A model generated the notes under the pieces. The model ran no database searches, had not been told where the DNA came from, and worked only from the letters and a program-made list of their open reading frames with translations. The translations under genes were made by a program, and so were the position numbers. From the NCBI RefSeq assembly GCF_030272615.1, contig NC_081410.1, forward strand, positions 501,728,442 to 501,792,441: a DNA stretch of 64,000 nt, written 5' to 3'. The DNA is from Cryptomeria japonica. Taxonomy: Eukaryota > Streptophyta > Pinopsida > Cupressales > Cupressaceae. Below, piece by piece: positions 10,077 through 20,709 of the stretch. The first letter of the stretch is position 1, and each line of letters opens with the position of its first letter.

Positions 10077-11949
10077 GTTTGCCCCTACTCTGGTAGTACC
10101 ATCATCTGGATAGAGTTCATCCAGAACGTGAATTTTGAAGCAAAAGGAGAAGCCTAAATGAACCTATGTTGCTGTATCTCCGGTAGCATCTGAGACTGAA
10201 TCAGATGAAGAAGCTGATAAGTCTAAGAAGAAAGGAGAGTTTGTCAGCGTTGTGAGGAAACCTGAATCTAGTGGTGTGAAGCACAACAAGAAAGCTAATT
10301 CTGAACCTACCCTTACTGGAAGGCCTAGGAGAGGAAGGAAGATTAGAACTCAACTTGATAAAGATCTTGAATCTAGTGATCAACAAGGTAAATATACATT
10401 TGTTCCTCCATTGACAACCAATCAATTGATTGATGAGATAATTGTTGATGGAAATTTGAAAAATATTGGAGCATATTATGAAAATCTAGATGAGGTAGAT
10501 CAGAGAAAAGTTGAAGAGGTTGTTTTGTATTTGCATAACTTTAGTAAAGTGTTGATTGAGCTAGATCATAGTATCCCTAAGGATCTATACAATATTATTG
10601 ATGCGAGGAGACTAACTACTAGCAAAATGGATAAGGAAATGAAAGAGAGAATTGATTAATGTTTGCACCTGTATCTCCCAAGATGAAGCTAAATGGTTCA
10701 TTAAGGAAGAAAATAAAAATGAATTTAGAAGTAGAAATAGGGTGAACATATTGATGATTGGTAGGGTTGAAGAGGTGAGGAAGGAAATTGGGGATATCTG
10801 GAGAATAATCATGAAGAACAACCCCTTGTACCATGATGCAGTTCAGACTTCCCATTTGGAAGTTCAAGAAGGTGTCTCCGGTGATCTAAAGGATGAAACT
10901 CAGACCGAGAAGCATCCGTAAGACCAAGGCCATATATCACTTCATGTTGAGATCAATACAAAACCTCTAGTGGTAGATAAGGTTAGAGATATTCCTGAGA
11001 TTGTAATGATGATACTGCACCAAGTGGTAACACTGGTGCATAGAATAAAGGGAAATATGCTGAGGTGAAGGAGCCCAAGAAGTCAGAGGTGAGAGATGCA
11101 GAGGTAGATAAAAGGAAGGGAGTTGTTGATCCAACAATTGACACTCCTCTAATAAAAGTCACAAGGACCCTACCCAAAATCTCTATCAATCTTGATGGTC
11201 CTCTAGATCTTGGACAAATGTCTCCTTCTGAAAAGATAATGCTTGCAAGAGCTATAGAAGCTCAGGCCAGTCAGGATTTGGTAAAATCAGAGTCTGAAGA
11301 CAAAAAGCTTATTCTGATGTCTGTTGATGTGTTGTAGAAGGTGGTTCCGAGTGCGCAAATAGATCCTAATTCTAGCCCCTCGAGTAAATTATTACAATTG
11401 ATTAACAATGTAAATACCAATTTTGATTCTTTGGAGAAGTATACTACTAAGCAAGTATTAGATAGATTCAAGGAAGTAAGAATGCAAACATTCTAGAAAA
11501 TGATAGAAGATGACAGAGTCATATTGAATAAGGGTTTGCAGACTATCTCAGATACATTTGCTGAAGGTGGTAAAATATATAAGTCTTGTCTTATTTTTCC
11601 AAAGTTCATAGTAGATATAGACAAGCATATCAATATTTGTCAGGGAAAACTTGCTGGTATTTCATAGTCTTTTGATCCTAATGTATCCCTAACCAACTAT
11701 GTAGAAGGGAAAATAATGGCTCTCAATGATCAGATCTTGATCCTTAATATGGATAAGGATAGAATTTTGAGGAGAGTTGGTGAACTCCAGAATTTGATTG
11801 CCACCCGTCTGGACACCATGTTGAGCAATAAGGTTGATTGTATAAAGGCTATGGGACAACCTATTCCATTTGAACTAAAGGATGTTGAGATTCATGCATA
11901 TGTTTTCAGTGCATTCATTACAGTCTTGGATAACTTTAAGAGTGGGTGA
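10077..11949 (+). pseudogene. N1 ORF2, second part
   Basis: It continues N1 ORF2 across the N2 insertion in the same frame, with early TAG/TGA stops (10120-10170). It contains a Ser/Lys/Arg-rich linker and then a block parallel to N2: LIDEIIVDGNLKNIGAYYENL (about 10429-10485) against LLDEIIEEGNLKNI in N2. After a frameshift near 10650 comes the VNILMIGRVEEV segment (about 10742-10777), matching IALMVGRVNEV in N2. The tail to the stop at 11949 is helical. The block order equals that of N2, so the full protein is about the same size. Confidence 0.65.
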
Positions 11950-12220
11950 GACACTCACCTAATATTTTTGAAGACCATTTTTTTTGATATCTTCAAATAC
12001 TTGTAAAGTCTTTGGTAGATATCTCTGTATATAAGTTTTGGACAACACGCCATCTTTGGCATTGTTGTCAAAGGGGGAGAGTAAAGGTGAAAAATGTACA
12101 ATAGAAGAGTGCATTGTACAAGCATGTTACAGGTTTTAGAATTCTTTGTCTAAGGAGGAGCCTTAGAAATTTTGATCCAGTGTACAGGTTTCAGTTGACA
12201 CTTAAGTCATTTTTAGAAGT

Positions 12221-12247
12221 GTTGCCATCAATGCCAAAGGGGGAGAC
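12221..12247 (+). promoter_or_regulatory. N1 polypurine tract
   Basis: GTTGCCATCAATGCCAAAGG then GGGAGAC directly precedes the LTR start at 12248. A second copy of the same motif, TTTGGCATTGTTGTCAAAGG then GGGAG, lies at 12054-12080. Confidence 0.75.
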
Positions 12248-13190
12248 TGTTGGCAATTGAAACTCATCCGATGGATATAGATGCTTGATTAGTTGTTTAG
12301 GGTTTTCATTGATGGAAACTCTTTTGCAGATTCCTATCTGGTAATCATGGATTTTGATAACCGGAAGTCGATATGAACCGGTAGCTAGTTAACGAGTATT
12401 TTAGGTTGAGCAGAGCAGTTTTGGTTTGGAATCTCTCCGGGGATTGCGGTATTATGAATCGTGCATGGGATGATTGGGATGGTATATAGACATCATTTTA
12501 TCATCATTTTGGTGATCCACATTTGTTTTTGGTGATCCAGTCAAGCCGACTCATGATTACATGTTACATCAGACTGGCTTGATAAATGATTATTTTGGGA
12601 TTATGGATATATAAGACCGACGCAAAAGATCTTTTTGGTGTGTGGTATGATTGTATGTGAGCAAGTGGTGATCGAGAATCCTTTATAGCACAATTTCACA
12701 TGTGCATTCTCAATCCGGTAGCTAACCGAGACATAAAAGAGTAGAGTCGTAGATAAGATACAGTCAGAGTATTTGGCACTTAATCGAAACTCATCCAAAA
12801 ATTGTTAGATTCTATTTTGGAGTTCTTTCATTTTATTTCATCTCTGCAATTGATCAGCAAGGTAGTGAGCCTTCCGGGGTTTTAGCCCTTATTGTAATTG
12901 AGCAATGAGCTCTAGGCAATATTCCTAAATGCCTGTGCATTCCCCCTCATGCAATATTGTTTTTCTACTGGCCATAGTAGAATAATATTGTGGGTTCAAA
13001 TACCACCGTGGTTTTCCCCATTTGGGTTTCCACGTAAAAATATTGGTGTTATGATTTTGTGGTTGATTGTTCTGAGTTTCTTCATTTCAGTTTCATGCTT
13101 ATGCTTCCGATGGTTTAAAGTTAAATTAGAAAATCTGATAACTGGTAGAGCATTGATTCACCCCACCTCTCAATGTTCCTTGATTCCAAT
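12248..13190 (+). repeat. N1 3' LTR
   Basis: It starts TGTTGGCAATTG after the PPT. It carries GTGGTTTTCCCCATTTGGGT followed by TTCCACGT (13009-13036) and the terminal motif TTGATTCACCCCACCTCTCA (about 13153-13172). The end is decayed: the expected CTAACA terminus reads CCAATA near 13190, so the right edge is uncertain by about 10 bp and I cannot call a TSD. Confidence 0.65.
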
Positions 13191-16100
13191 AATCTCTACA
13201 CTTACTTCGCATCTACTAGTAATTCATCTTGCTCTATGTATCCATTATGTACACACACCTTTTTTTTAACATAGCCAATCAACTCAATATATACCAATCA
13301 GATCCAAAAATGAGCAACACTAGGTCGACCCAAAAATGAATTATCTGGAAGGTAAAAAGTATGTGTGAGAATTCACACCAAGTCTACACTCCTTCTAGTT
13401 CCAATCCATGTCAGAGATATTTTACACCCAACTGCTTGAACCAAAGTGCATATATTGTTACAAAACTTGTTCTACAAAACACACCATTTAATCTGAACTA
13501 GAAACAAACAAAATAATTCATCCAAAAGAACCATGACATCTGTCTGATAAAAAATAGCAACTAAAAATCTCCTAAGACGTGTCTAGTACACATACTTATT
13601 CTAGTCCATGATAAGTTTCTCCAGATAAAACAATAGAAATACTTTAAGACCAAGGAAAGAACACCAAACCTCTAGAAATATATCGAACCATCATTTATGC
13701 CATCTCATCAACATAATGTGAACTTTTAGATATTTATATATAATAGTATCAAGAAACCAAACATCCAAAATAGCAACCAGATATACTTCACACCAACTTA
13801 GCCTATCGATATATGGATCACCAATAATAATCGGGGCAACATGAGATTGACAAAAGGTTTGACATCATTGACAACAATGACATCCAAATGTGCAACAATA
13901 TACAATTTTCTTCCACATATGCTTCTTCATCATCCTCAATCAATCCATACTCCAAATCACACACCCACACATTAATTTATATCAACTTGTTCACCAAAAC
14001 CCTCAATTAGGTGGGCCACAGACAAAATAAGCATAAATTACATAAAGACGACCACCATGATCAACTATGCTAAATGTAGTCCACTCCAAGAGATAAAGGG
14101 GACTCAAATACATCACAACATGTCTTCCTAACTCAATTCTAATTAACCACACTCACTAGTACATCCTCTAAAGTGGCCATCAAATGTAACGTGTAGATAA
14201 ATGTTCAATAAAACACATTAACCATTAAACCCAAAAACTAATATAAATAAATGGAAGTGGATTTTCACATGCCATGGTACAACCCATAATAATAATTTAA
14301 CTCAACCTCCAATACATATCCAAACCAAAAGAATATTATCCAAATAGGATAAACCAATAGAGTCACTAGAGACCAAGACAATAGATAACACCAAACAATA
14401 GAGAAACATAACTTTGCTTGCAGATAAAAATAACACTTGAATTCTAAACTAGAACGCTATGCAAGCAATATGAACATGTCCTCCAAGACACAACACTTGA
14501 ACCAACACTATGGAGCAATGTGGAGCATTCTCTGGACCACTGCTAACAAACAACCTCATTGTCAATAGAGTGCAACAACTAACTTCAACACTTGAATAGT
14601 TGAGAACCCAAAAACATAATAGTACCATATCCACAAAGCATAAAAATTAAATCTAGAACCACAAGCCATCATCTTTAAAAATCAAAGAAATGCAGAGCAT
14701 TCTCCCATAAGGGCTTTAATACTCTTTGTGACATATTGTAACTTCCAATACTACCACCTTCTAGAAACATCACATACTCATTCAATATCACCACTAGACA
14801 TCAGAACAACATCTAAGCACTTATTTTTAGACCATACATATTAGGTAGAAAACAACTAGACAATATTGAACACATCTGCACTAAAAACACAACTAAACAA
14901 CTGCAACATCAATAACAACATCAACAATTTTCCATGACAACACATACAAACTCACATTTCCAACAATTTGGTTTTATGGAGATAATCCAATTATATGGGT
15001 GACGACTAATTTATTACATTAGATAAGACATTTTTTGCATTGGGCTCGCCATTTTATGAGAAGGAGGGTTTAGCCATTGCCACATGATAGATTTGACAAT
15101 TTATTTAACAATGCATTCAGGAGTTTGGATGAACCTTTGATCTATGGATAGTTATAATGGTAGAGTAATATTTTTCATAGCCAAAAATAATAAGAGCATT
15201 TTCACATGAATTTGATAATTCATTAAGGAGTAACTATTAAGTGTTTACCTCACAGGACTAAGTTCCTCTTTGAAAGGCTATGAATGTTTGTTGATAGGGG
15301 CTAGATTGACTTAGTGGGTGAAACATAACCTAATTCTACATTAGCAAGGGATTTTTTAAAATTTTTTTCCTAAATGTTAGAAGTTATCCCTTCAATATTT
15401 TATGATAGTCATGTTGGTATGCAGTGATTGATAATGCTATTGGTTGGGTTTAAATTTTGGTGACTTTTCAGCTATGTTTTCCCTCCAAATCAATTAATGA
15501 CAGAATGCAAGGAGCTAGAGCTCCTCCTATGGTGCTAGAGGGGTCTCATCCCCTTGATGGGGGCTTGGGAGTAGAGCCCATGGTAGGGGTCTAGGGGAAA
15601 TATCCCCAGTGAGGGGTAGCCCTTCCAAAGAAAAAAAATACCATTATTTAATAATGGAGTTAGTTATTATTTTAAAACCTAAACCAATCTTTGTAAACCA
15701 TGAAAAGGGCTTGGAAAATAAGTGGATGTGTAACATATAAAAAACCATCAGATTGTAATTTATTCTTTGTTGGATAATAAAAAGGAAGTGGATGGTTGTT
15801 TCTTTGTGGATTAACCTACATTGGGTGAACCACACTAAGTTTTTGTTTTATTATAGATTGCTATTTTTCACTTATTTTATTTTGCATTATGTTTAATATT
15901 GTTTATTGCTCTAGTTTGCCTAAAGACTAACATGTCAAATCCTTTTAATTGAATCCAACAGCATAGAACCTAGATAGACTTAAAACAAGGTATTATTGTA
16001 ATCCATTTCATTGGATCCTTTTTACATCTTTACCTTCTACATATCCAAATGAGTTTAAATTTGATCCTAATTTGGATATGGAATCTTCTTTAACATTGGA

Positions 16101-16500
16101 TGAAAATTAAGACCTTTCAAATGCTATCACTATTGTCAAGTGAAAATTATTAGAAGCTCTAAAAGAAAAGAAGGTAAATAAATAATAAAAATATCTTGAT
16201 ACATTAATCTTATTTTTAGGATATTGTATTATAAAGTATCAATTATGTAGTGATGGTTAATTTTACTTATTTTAATTTTTAATGATAATTATGTTAATGA
16301 CATTGATATTATTGTCGGCTGTAGTAATATTTAAAAATAAAAATTTAAATAAAAAAGAATATGAATGTATTTGAAATGATTTAAGTATAAGTGTAATAGT
16401 TTAAGGTTATCATTTCATTTCAAGCTCTCTTGCACTTTTCAATTAATTGTATTCCACAATATGTATTATAAAAATAAATAAATAAAAAGAATATTTTTTG
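13191..16500. other. Gene-free AT-rich region with decayed LTR-like repeats
   Basis: No coding frame is supportable. About 14040-14380 resembles 58930-59260, inside the Copia C LTR: both read GTCCACT.CAAGAGA, then CACACTAG.ACAT.CT, then CATATC.A.ACCAAAAGAA. About 13840-13870 resembles 59390-59415 (GGTTTGACATCA.TGACAAC). The segment order differs from Copia C, so this is probably more than one decayed LTR of that family. A GC-rich patch at 15511-15630 holds the palindrome GGAGCTAGAGCTCC (15511-15524) and short GGGGTCT/ATCCCC repeats. Confidence 0.4.
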
Positions 16501-16502
16501 TA

Positions 16503-16630
16503 TAGAACTTGTATTCTTGAAAGAAAGGCACAAGTTTAAATACTACAAGAAGCAAGATATGTATCCTTGTTTGTAACTTAGTTAGAAACCTCTCAAAGAA
16601 TAGAGAGTATTCTAGTATTATTATAAGACA
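16503..16630 (+). repeat. Decayed tRNA-derived SINE-like copy
   Basis: It aligns with the downstream copy from its GAACTTGT.TTCTTGAAAGA segment through ACAAGTTTAAAT.CTACAAGA to a CTT.GTTAGA.ACCTC segment. The A-box end is missing or unrecognisable. It is about 200 bp upstream of the better copy, in the same orientation. Confidence 0.45.
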
Positions 16631-16703
16631 TATGTAGATTAAAAATAGATTGTGCTACATTATAGACTATAAAAAAATTCATTTCTAGCATCCATGTCTA
16701 GTA

Positions 16704-16910
16704 CAGTCCGAGTTGGCCTAGTGGTGGAGAACTTGTGCTCTTGAAAGAGAGGTCACAAATTCAAATCCCGCAAGAGGGTAAGGTATGCACGCCTCATTTG
16801 TAGTGAAGTTAGATACCTCCCGCAAGAAGTACGAGGTAGGTCCATACTGCTCCCCATCTGTAGATACACAGATGGCTGGCATCGTGGACTTAAAGTCCCT
16901 TTCCTTTCCT
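16704..16910 (+). repeat. tRNA-derived SINE-like element with Pol III boxes
   Basis: TGGCCTAGTGG at 16714-16724 matches the Pol III A-box consensus and AATTCAAATCC at 16758-16768 resembles a B box (GGTTCGAATCC), with tRNA-like spacing. The body after the boxes ends in a short hairpin (CCATCTGT..ACAGATGG, 16854-16875) and a T-rich tail. This head (GGCCTAGTGG..TTCAAATCCC) is typical of plant tRNA-derived SINEs. No clear TSD was found, so the ends are approximate. Confidence 0.55.
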
Positions 16911-18449
16911 TTATTTCCACAGAGGGAGAGTTTTGGGATTGTGTGAAGTGTTCAGATAGTCCACGTGCCCTGTCAGTGCTTCTACTTTTGCATATGTGTC
17001 TATTAGGGCAGGACACTAGGTGATGAAGATGGGAATTTGCTTCATGCCTGCAAAATGTATTCGCTGGGCGCATCTTCTGAGGGGGAGGGTGGCAGAGGAT
17101 GCCCCAAAAAGGGGAATCTGTCTTTATACCTGTCAATTTTTATTTTGCTTGAGCGAAGGAGTGACAGAATTATGGCGTTGCCTTTACACCTGCCAATCAC
17201 ATTTGCTGGTAAGTTCTAAAGCTTTTTCTACAAATCTATATTCTACATTTTAGATTTAATGAGACCACATTTCTTTTAGGCTTTTCACACGCCTCATCTA
17301 CGCCTCCACTTCTTAATCTTTATAATACAAGAGTCAGTTCAATGGGAGGAAAACTGTGAAAAAAAATGATATACAAGTATAAAGTTTGAGAAGAAGAATG
17401 TAATAAATTTAGCATATGAAGTTGGTCTGATCTCTACCATTCACCATATAAAGCTTTTTGTAGGCCATTTTGATATAGCTCAGTCATTCTATTGATATGC
17501 CCTATTCAAATTACTCACAAATTGCTTTCCCCGCCTCTGCTGCTATGTTTCATAACCAAAACCCGTAACTATAGCTCTAATAATGTGATTCAACCATATG
17601 AGATTGGATGAACAGTAAAACTAGGAACTGGAATTTTAATATTGATTCTTATGAGAGAATGACTTTGCTGTCATGCCCTAGTGCTTGGCTAGTACAAGAG
17701 CCATCAACTTATCATCTGGTTAGTTCTTTTTGAGCTATTCAATGGTCCTAACAGAATCTGTATATACTAAAAAAATGAAGCCCACTTACACCCTGCCTAA
17801 TGATATGCAAGAGTTAGACTACCCACAATGAAATACAACCACAAAATTTAACCACTCATACTTGATTCCTGGTCTGTGTGCAGTTTGCATCACTTAGGTA
17901 CGTTATCCTTATTTTTCCAATTATATTTAGTTTCTTTTGAATAATATATAAATTAGTTTGGTCAGCCAATCGATAAATAGGATGCAAACCTTTCAAGAAT
18001 TCATTTGTATCATCTATTCAATTCTAGCAATGTCGACATGGTTCTTCTGACGTATTTATCAAAATTACAATTATTAATTTAATAAGATTCATATTGACAG
18101 CACATGTTAACATCCTTTGTGATGGTACATCTTATGTGTCAAATATATATTTTTTATGCTCTTTAACTCTCTAACTGGAATGGATATTGAGGAGCGAAAT
18201 GCTGCTGGTGAATCTGCGTGCGACCTTCCTATGATGCCTAAATTATTTGTACATATATAAAATTGATAAATTACAGTCTAAAACATCATCAAAATGGACA
18301 TGAGCACAATAGAGGAAAATACAACCAAGTTATAAAGGTCTTTGATATAATTGTTGGAATTATGGTGTTTCAATCTTTGCAAATTCTAACATTGGTTGTT
18401 ACATTTATTTGCTATATTTATTTATTATTTTAATTAATTAATTGCTTAC
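16911..18449. other. Gene-free region; GC-balanced island at about 16950-17260
   Basis: About 16950-17260 is less AT-rich than its surroundings and contains a splice-donor-like GGTAAGT (17210-17216), but no frame matches a protein I recognise. A captured exon or single-copy fragment is possible. The rest is AT-rich, with nothing identifiable, up to the LTR of element D. Confidence 0.25.
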
Positions 18450-18927
18450 TATTGGTATAATTAATTACTCATCTTGGATATTATTACACCTTACTTAAGT
18501 TTACTTAGGTACATGCATTTCATAGTAGTTTGGGTATGAGACACTTGGGTGTTTGTGCCACATTGGGATAGTGTGTGTAGGAAAATTTAACCTTTTATGG
18601 TATGATCTTGTTACTACTCTATCATATTCACTTATTGTGGAGTGATAATTCCACCTTTAGTGGGTGATCCACCTCATGTGGAATATTTTATTGTCTCTCC
18701 TACCTACCACACCTATTTCCTACCTACCCTTGTTTCTTATTGAGCCACATGTCATGTTTGTGTGCTCACATATCCATATAGCCTTGCCTATATAAGTAGA
18801 CTCATATTCATTGCATGAACAACATAATGATGATCTATTTATTGATGAGAATATAGTTTATTCTTGTCATATATTTTCTCTCTTATTTGTGCTTCTCATT
18901 GCCTCTAGATCTTAACAAAATCTCACA
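18450..18927 (+). repeat. D 5' LTR
   Basis: It aligns with 34515-34971. The expected TG start is decayed to TA (TATTGGTATAATT against TGTTAGTGTAATT), and it ends AAATCTCACA. It is 478 bp long and lacks the two motifs shared by the other Copia LTRs here, so D belongs to a different lineage. Confidence 0.85.
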
Positions 18928-18940
18928 TGGTATCAGAGCC
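18928..18940 (+). promoter_or_regulatory. D primer binding site
   Basis: TGGTATCAGAGCC directly follows the LTR end. It is complementary to the 3' end of initiator tRNA-Met. Confidence 0.85.
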
Positions 18941-19616
18941 ATTAGAGCGTCATTGATTTGTCTTTGAGAGACATTATTGCGACGTCAAGAGGCAGATCTG
19001 TGGAGTACCATCTTTTGGAGGCGTCATAGGCTAGATCCGACCTCGCCATCACGTTTGGGTGGTTGTTTCCATGAATTTTGACTATAAATTCGCCTATATT
19101 GGGTGAAAGTCAAATTTGGGGTTTGGAGGAAAAATTTAGCCAATTTGGCTATATGGTACAGATTTTTTTTTTTTTAATTATACTTTTGCGGGTCCCGCCC
19201 CCCCAAACCCTCATACCCTGCAGCTTGTACCCGTACTTTGCCAGCATCGGTCCTCCCGTCGTCGCTTGGTCCTTCATTTTCCGTATCTTGCTTCGACCAA
19301 CCCTGCCATTGGCATCTATCGATCGTCACCCATGCTATAGCTTCCTACTGTCACTTCTAGATTGCCACTCCAATCTCCCTGTCGACTCCCATCCTCCGTT
19401 TTTGGCACTACCCGCTGGTCACCGCCTCAGAACTCCCGCCGACTGCTATTGTGCCCTGTCGTCCCGACGACAACCGGTCTTCCGCCGGCTTGAACATCTG
19501 ACTATCTCCGTCGCTGGTGCCCTTACTTCACCACCCATAGAGTTCCAGACAGCCACCGACACCCAACTACCGACGACCCTCTCGGTGTACGTCTGCGGAC
19601 CCCGCCAGCGACGCGG
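18941..19616 (+). other. D leader with a C-rich segment
   Basis: This is untranslated leader between the PBS and gag, continuing at 31125-32043 after the Copia A insertion. From about 19190 it becomes C- and GC-rich, unlike the AT-rich surroundings. An open frame over 19078-19647 is Pro/Ser/Leu-rich, reads into the Copia A LTR, and has no recognisable domain, so I do not call it a gene. Confidence 0.5.
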
Positions 19617-20672
19617 TCTTGGTATTTTGGTATGGTTTTGTCATTGATGTCAACACCTATCAACACTTATCAACTCTAGCACCTTGGAGGATCAGCAATG
19701 TTCACCGGCAAGCAAGTGACTTATGCATAATCATCGGTATCTAGTACACCGATAGGATATATTGTTTACCGACACTTGTAATGATATGAAAAACATCTGG
19801 TTATGTCGAAGACATTGTTTGGACACTTTGTCTAGGAGACTTGTTCATTGGCATATTCGTATTTGCATATTTGTTGTTACCGACAAATAGGTCTAGGTTA
19901 TGCTCCGACAGACTTATCTAATCCAGATCAGCACGACATGCTTGGAGAGGATTTTGTTGTTATTGTAAATGCATTAAGCCGACAAATTGAATTAGATATA
20001 GCATTAGGTATTGATCTAGTAATTATTTTATTGTAATATCTTTTAGAGCTGACCTACTAAAATTGGTCTTAGGTTTTTGTATATATGTAAGATCTTATTT
20101 GTAAGATCGATATGTGATAGGGATAAGGAATTGTAAGAAGGTATATGCGAGAATAAGAAACTATACATGTAGACATCATTTGAAGGTGAAGCAAGGTTTT
20201 TGTAAAGACAATCAGAACTACACCGATACTGAATCCAGCATATGAAGATGCTATTTTGAGCAGTACATTTTTATTGGATTTAACCATCCAATTGTACTCA
20301 GTGTGACTCCTATTTGTGTTTGAGCAGTGAGCTCTAGGCACTTGGCCTTTCTACATGTGCAGACCCCATTTGTATATACATACTATCTGCAATAGTATCA
20401 TCTGATTGTGGGTAAGGTTTTCCATTGTGGTTTTTCCCCTTACAAGGTTTCCATGTACAAATATTGGTGTTATGTATTGTGGATGTTATTGTCTTTCTAT
20501 TTCATGCATTAATCTTTACCGGTACTTTAATTAATTGATAAACTATCTATCGAGATAAAGTTTTGTTTATTGGTATTAAGCATTTAGGTTGGTTAAGTTG
20601 TTTTTGGTTTGAATTTATTTGACAACTGATTCACCCCCCCCCTCCCCTCTCAGTTGTCTCCGGGACCTAACA
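19617..20672 (+). repeat. Copia A 5' LTR
   Basis: It aligns with 30085-31119. It starts TCTTGGTATTTTGG (TGTTGG in the 3' copy) and ends GGACCTAACA. The R/U5 motif GTGGTTTTTCCCC..GGTTTCCATGT lies at about 20427-20456, and the terminal GATTCACCCC..CTCTCAGTTG at about 20631-20656. Confidence 0.9.
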
Positions 20673-20688
20673 ATTGGTATCAGAGCTT
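20673..20688 (+). promoter_or_regulatory. Copia A primer binding site
   Basis: ATTGGTATCAGAGCTT directly follows the LTR; the 12-nt core complements initiator tRNA-Met. The leader after it (AGTCCTCT.TTT..AGAAG..TAACA.CTTGAGGA) is closely similar to the N2 sequence after its own PBS. Confidence 0.9.
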
Positions 20689-20709
20689 AGTCCTCTTTTT
20701 GTAGAAGTT

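Larger units (their letters stand above)
2053..13190 (+). mobile_element. N1: pol-less Copia-like LTR element, 5'-truncated in the window, split by N2
   Basis: Order on the + strand: zinc-knuckle ORF1 remnant (2059-2470), spacer, ORF2 (2880-4223 and 10077-11949), duplicated PPT motif (12054-12080 and 12221-12247), 3' LTR (12248-about 13190). No protease, integrase, reverse transcriptase or RNase H is seen anywhere in it. N2 interrupts it at 4224-10071 with TSD ACCAA. The reading frame on both sides of N2 is the same, which supports the join. N1 is much more decayed than N2 (frameshifts near 2990, 3765 and 10650, plus many stops). Confidence 0.75.

Noticed and set aside
16704-16776. A functional tRNA gene
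   Set aside because: The A and B boxes are present, but I cannot fold a complete cloverleaf and a related decayed copy lies nearby; a SINE head is the better reading.
16753-17136. A 127-codon minus-strand frame
   Set aside because: It spans the antisense of the SINE-like element and unrelated flank, with no recognisable motif.
19078-19647. A 189-codon frame in the C-rich leader of D
   Set aside because: It reads past the Copia A insertion point at 19617, has a Pro/Ser/Leu composition typical of C-rich DNA, and shows no domain.
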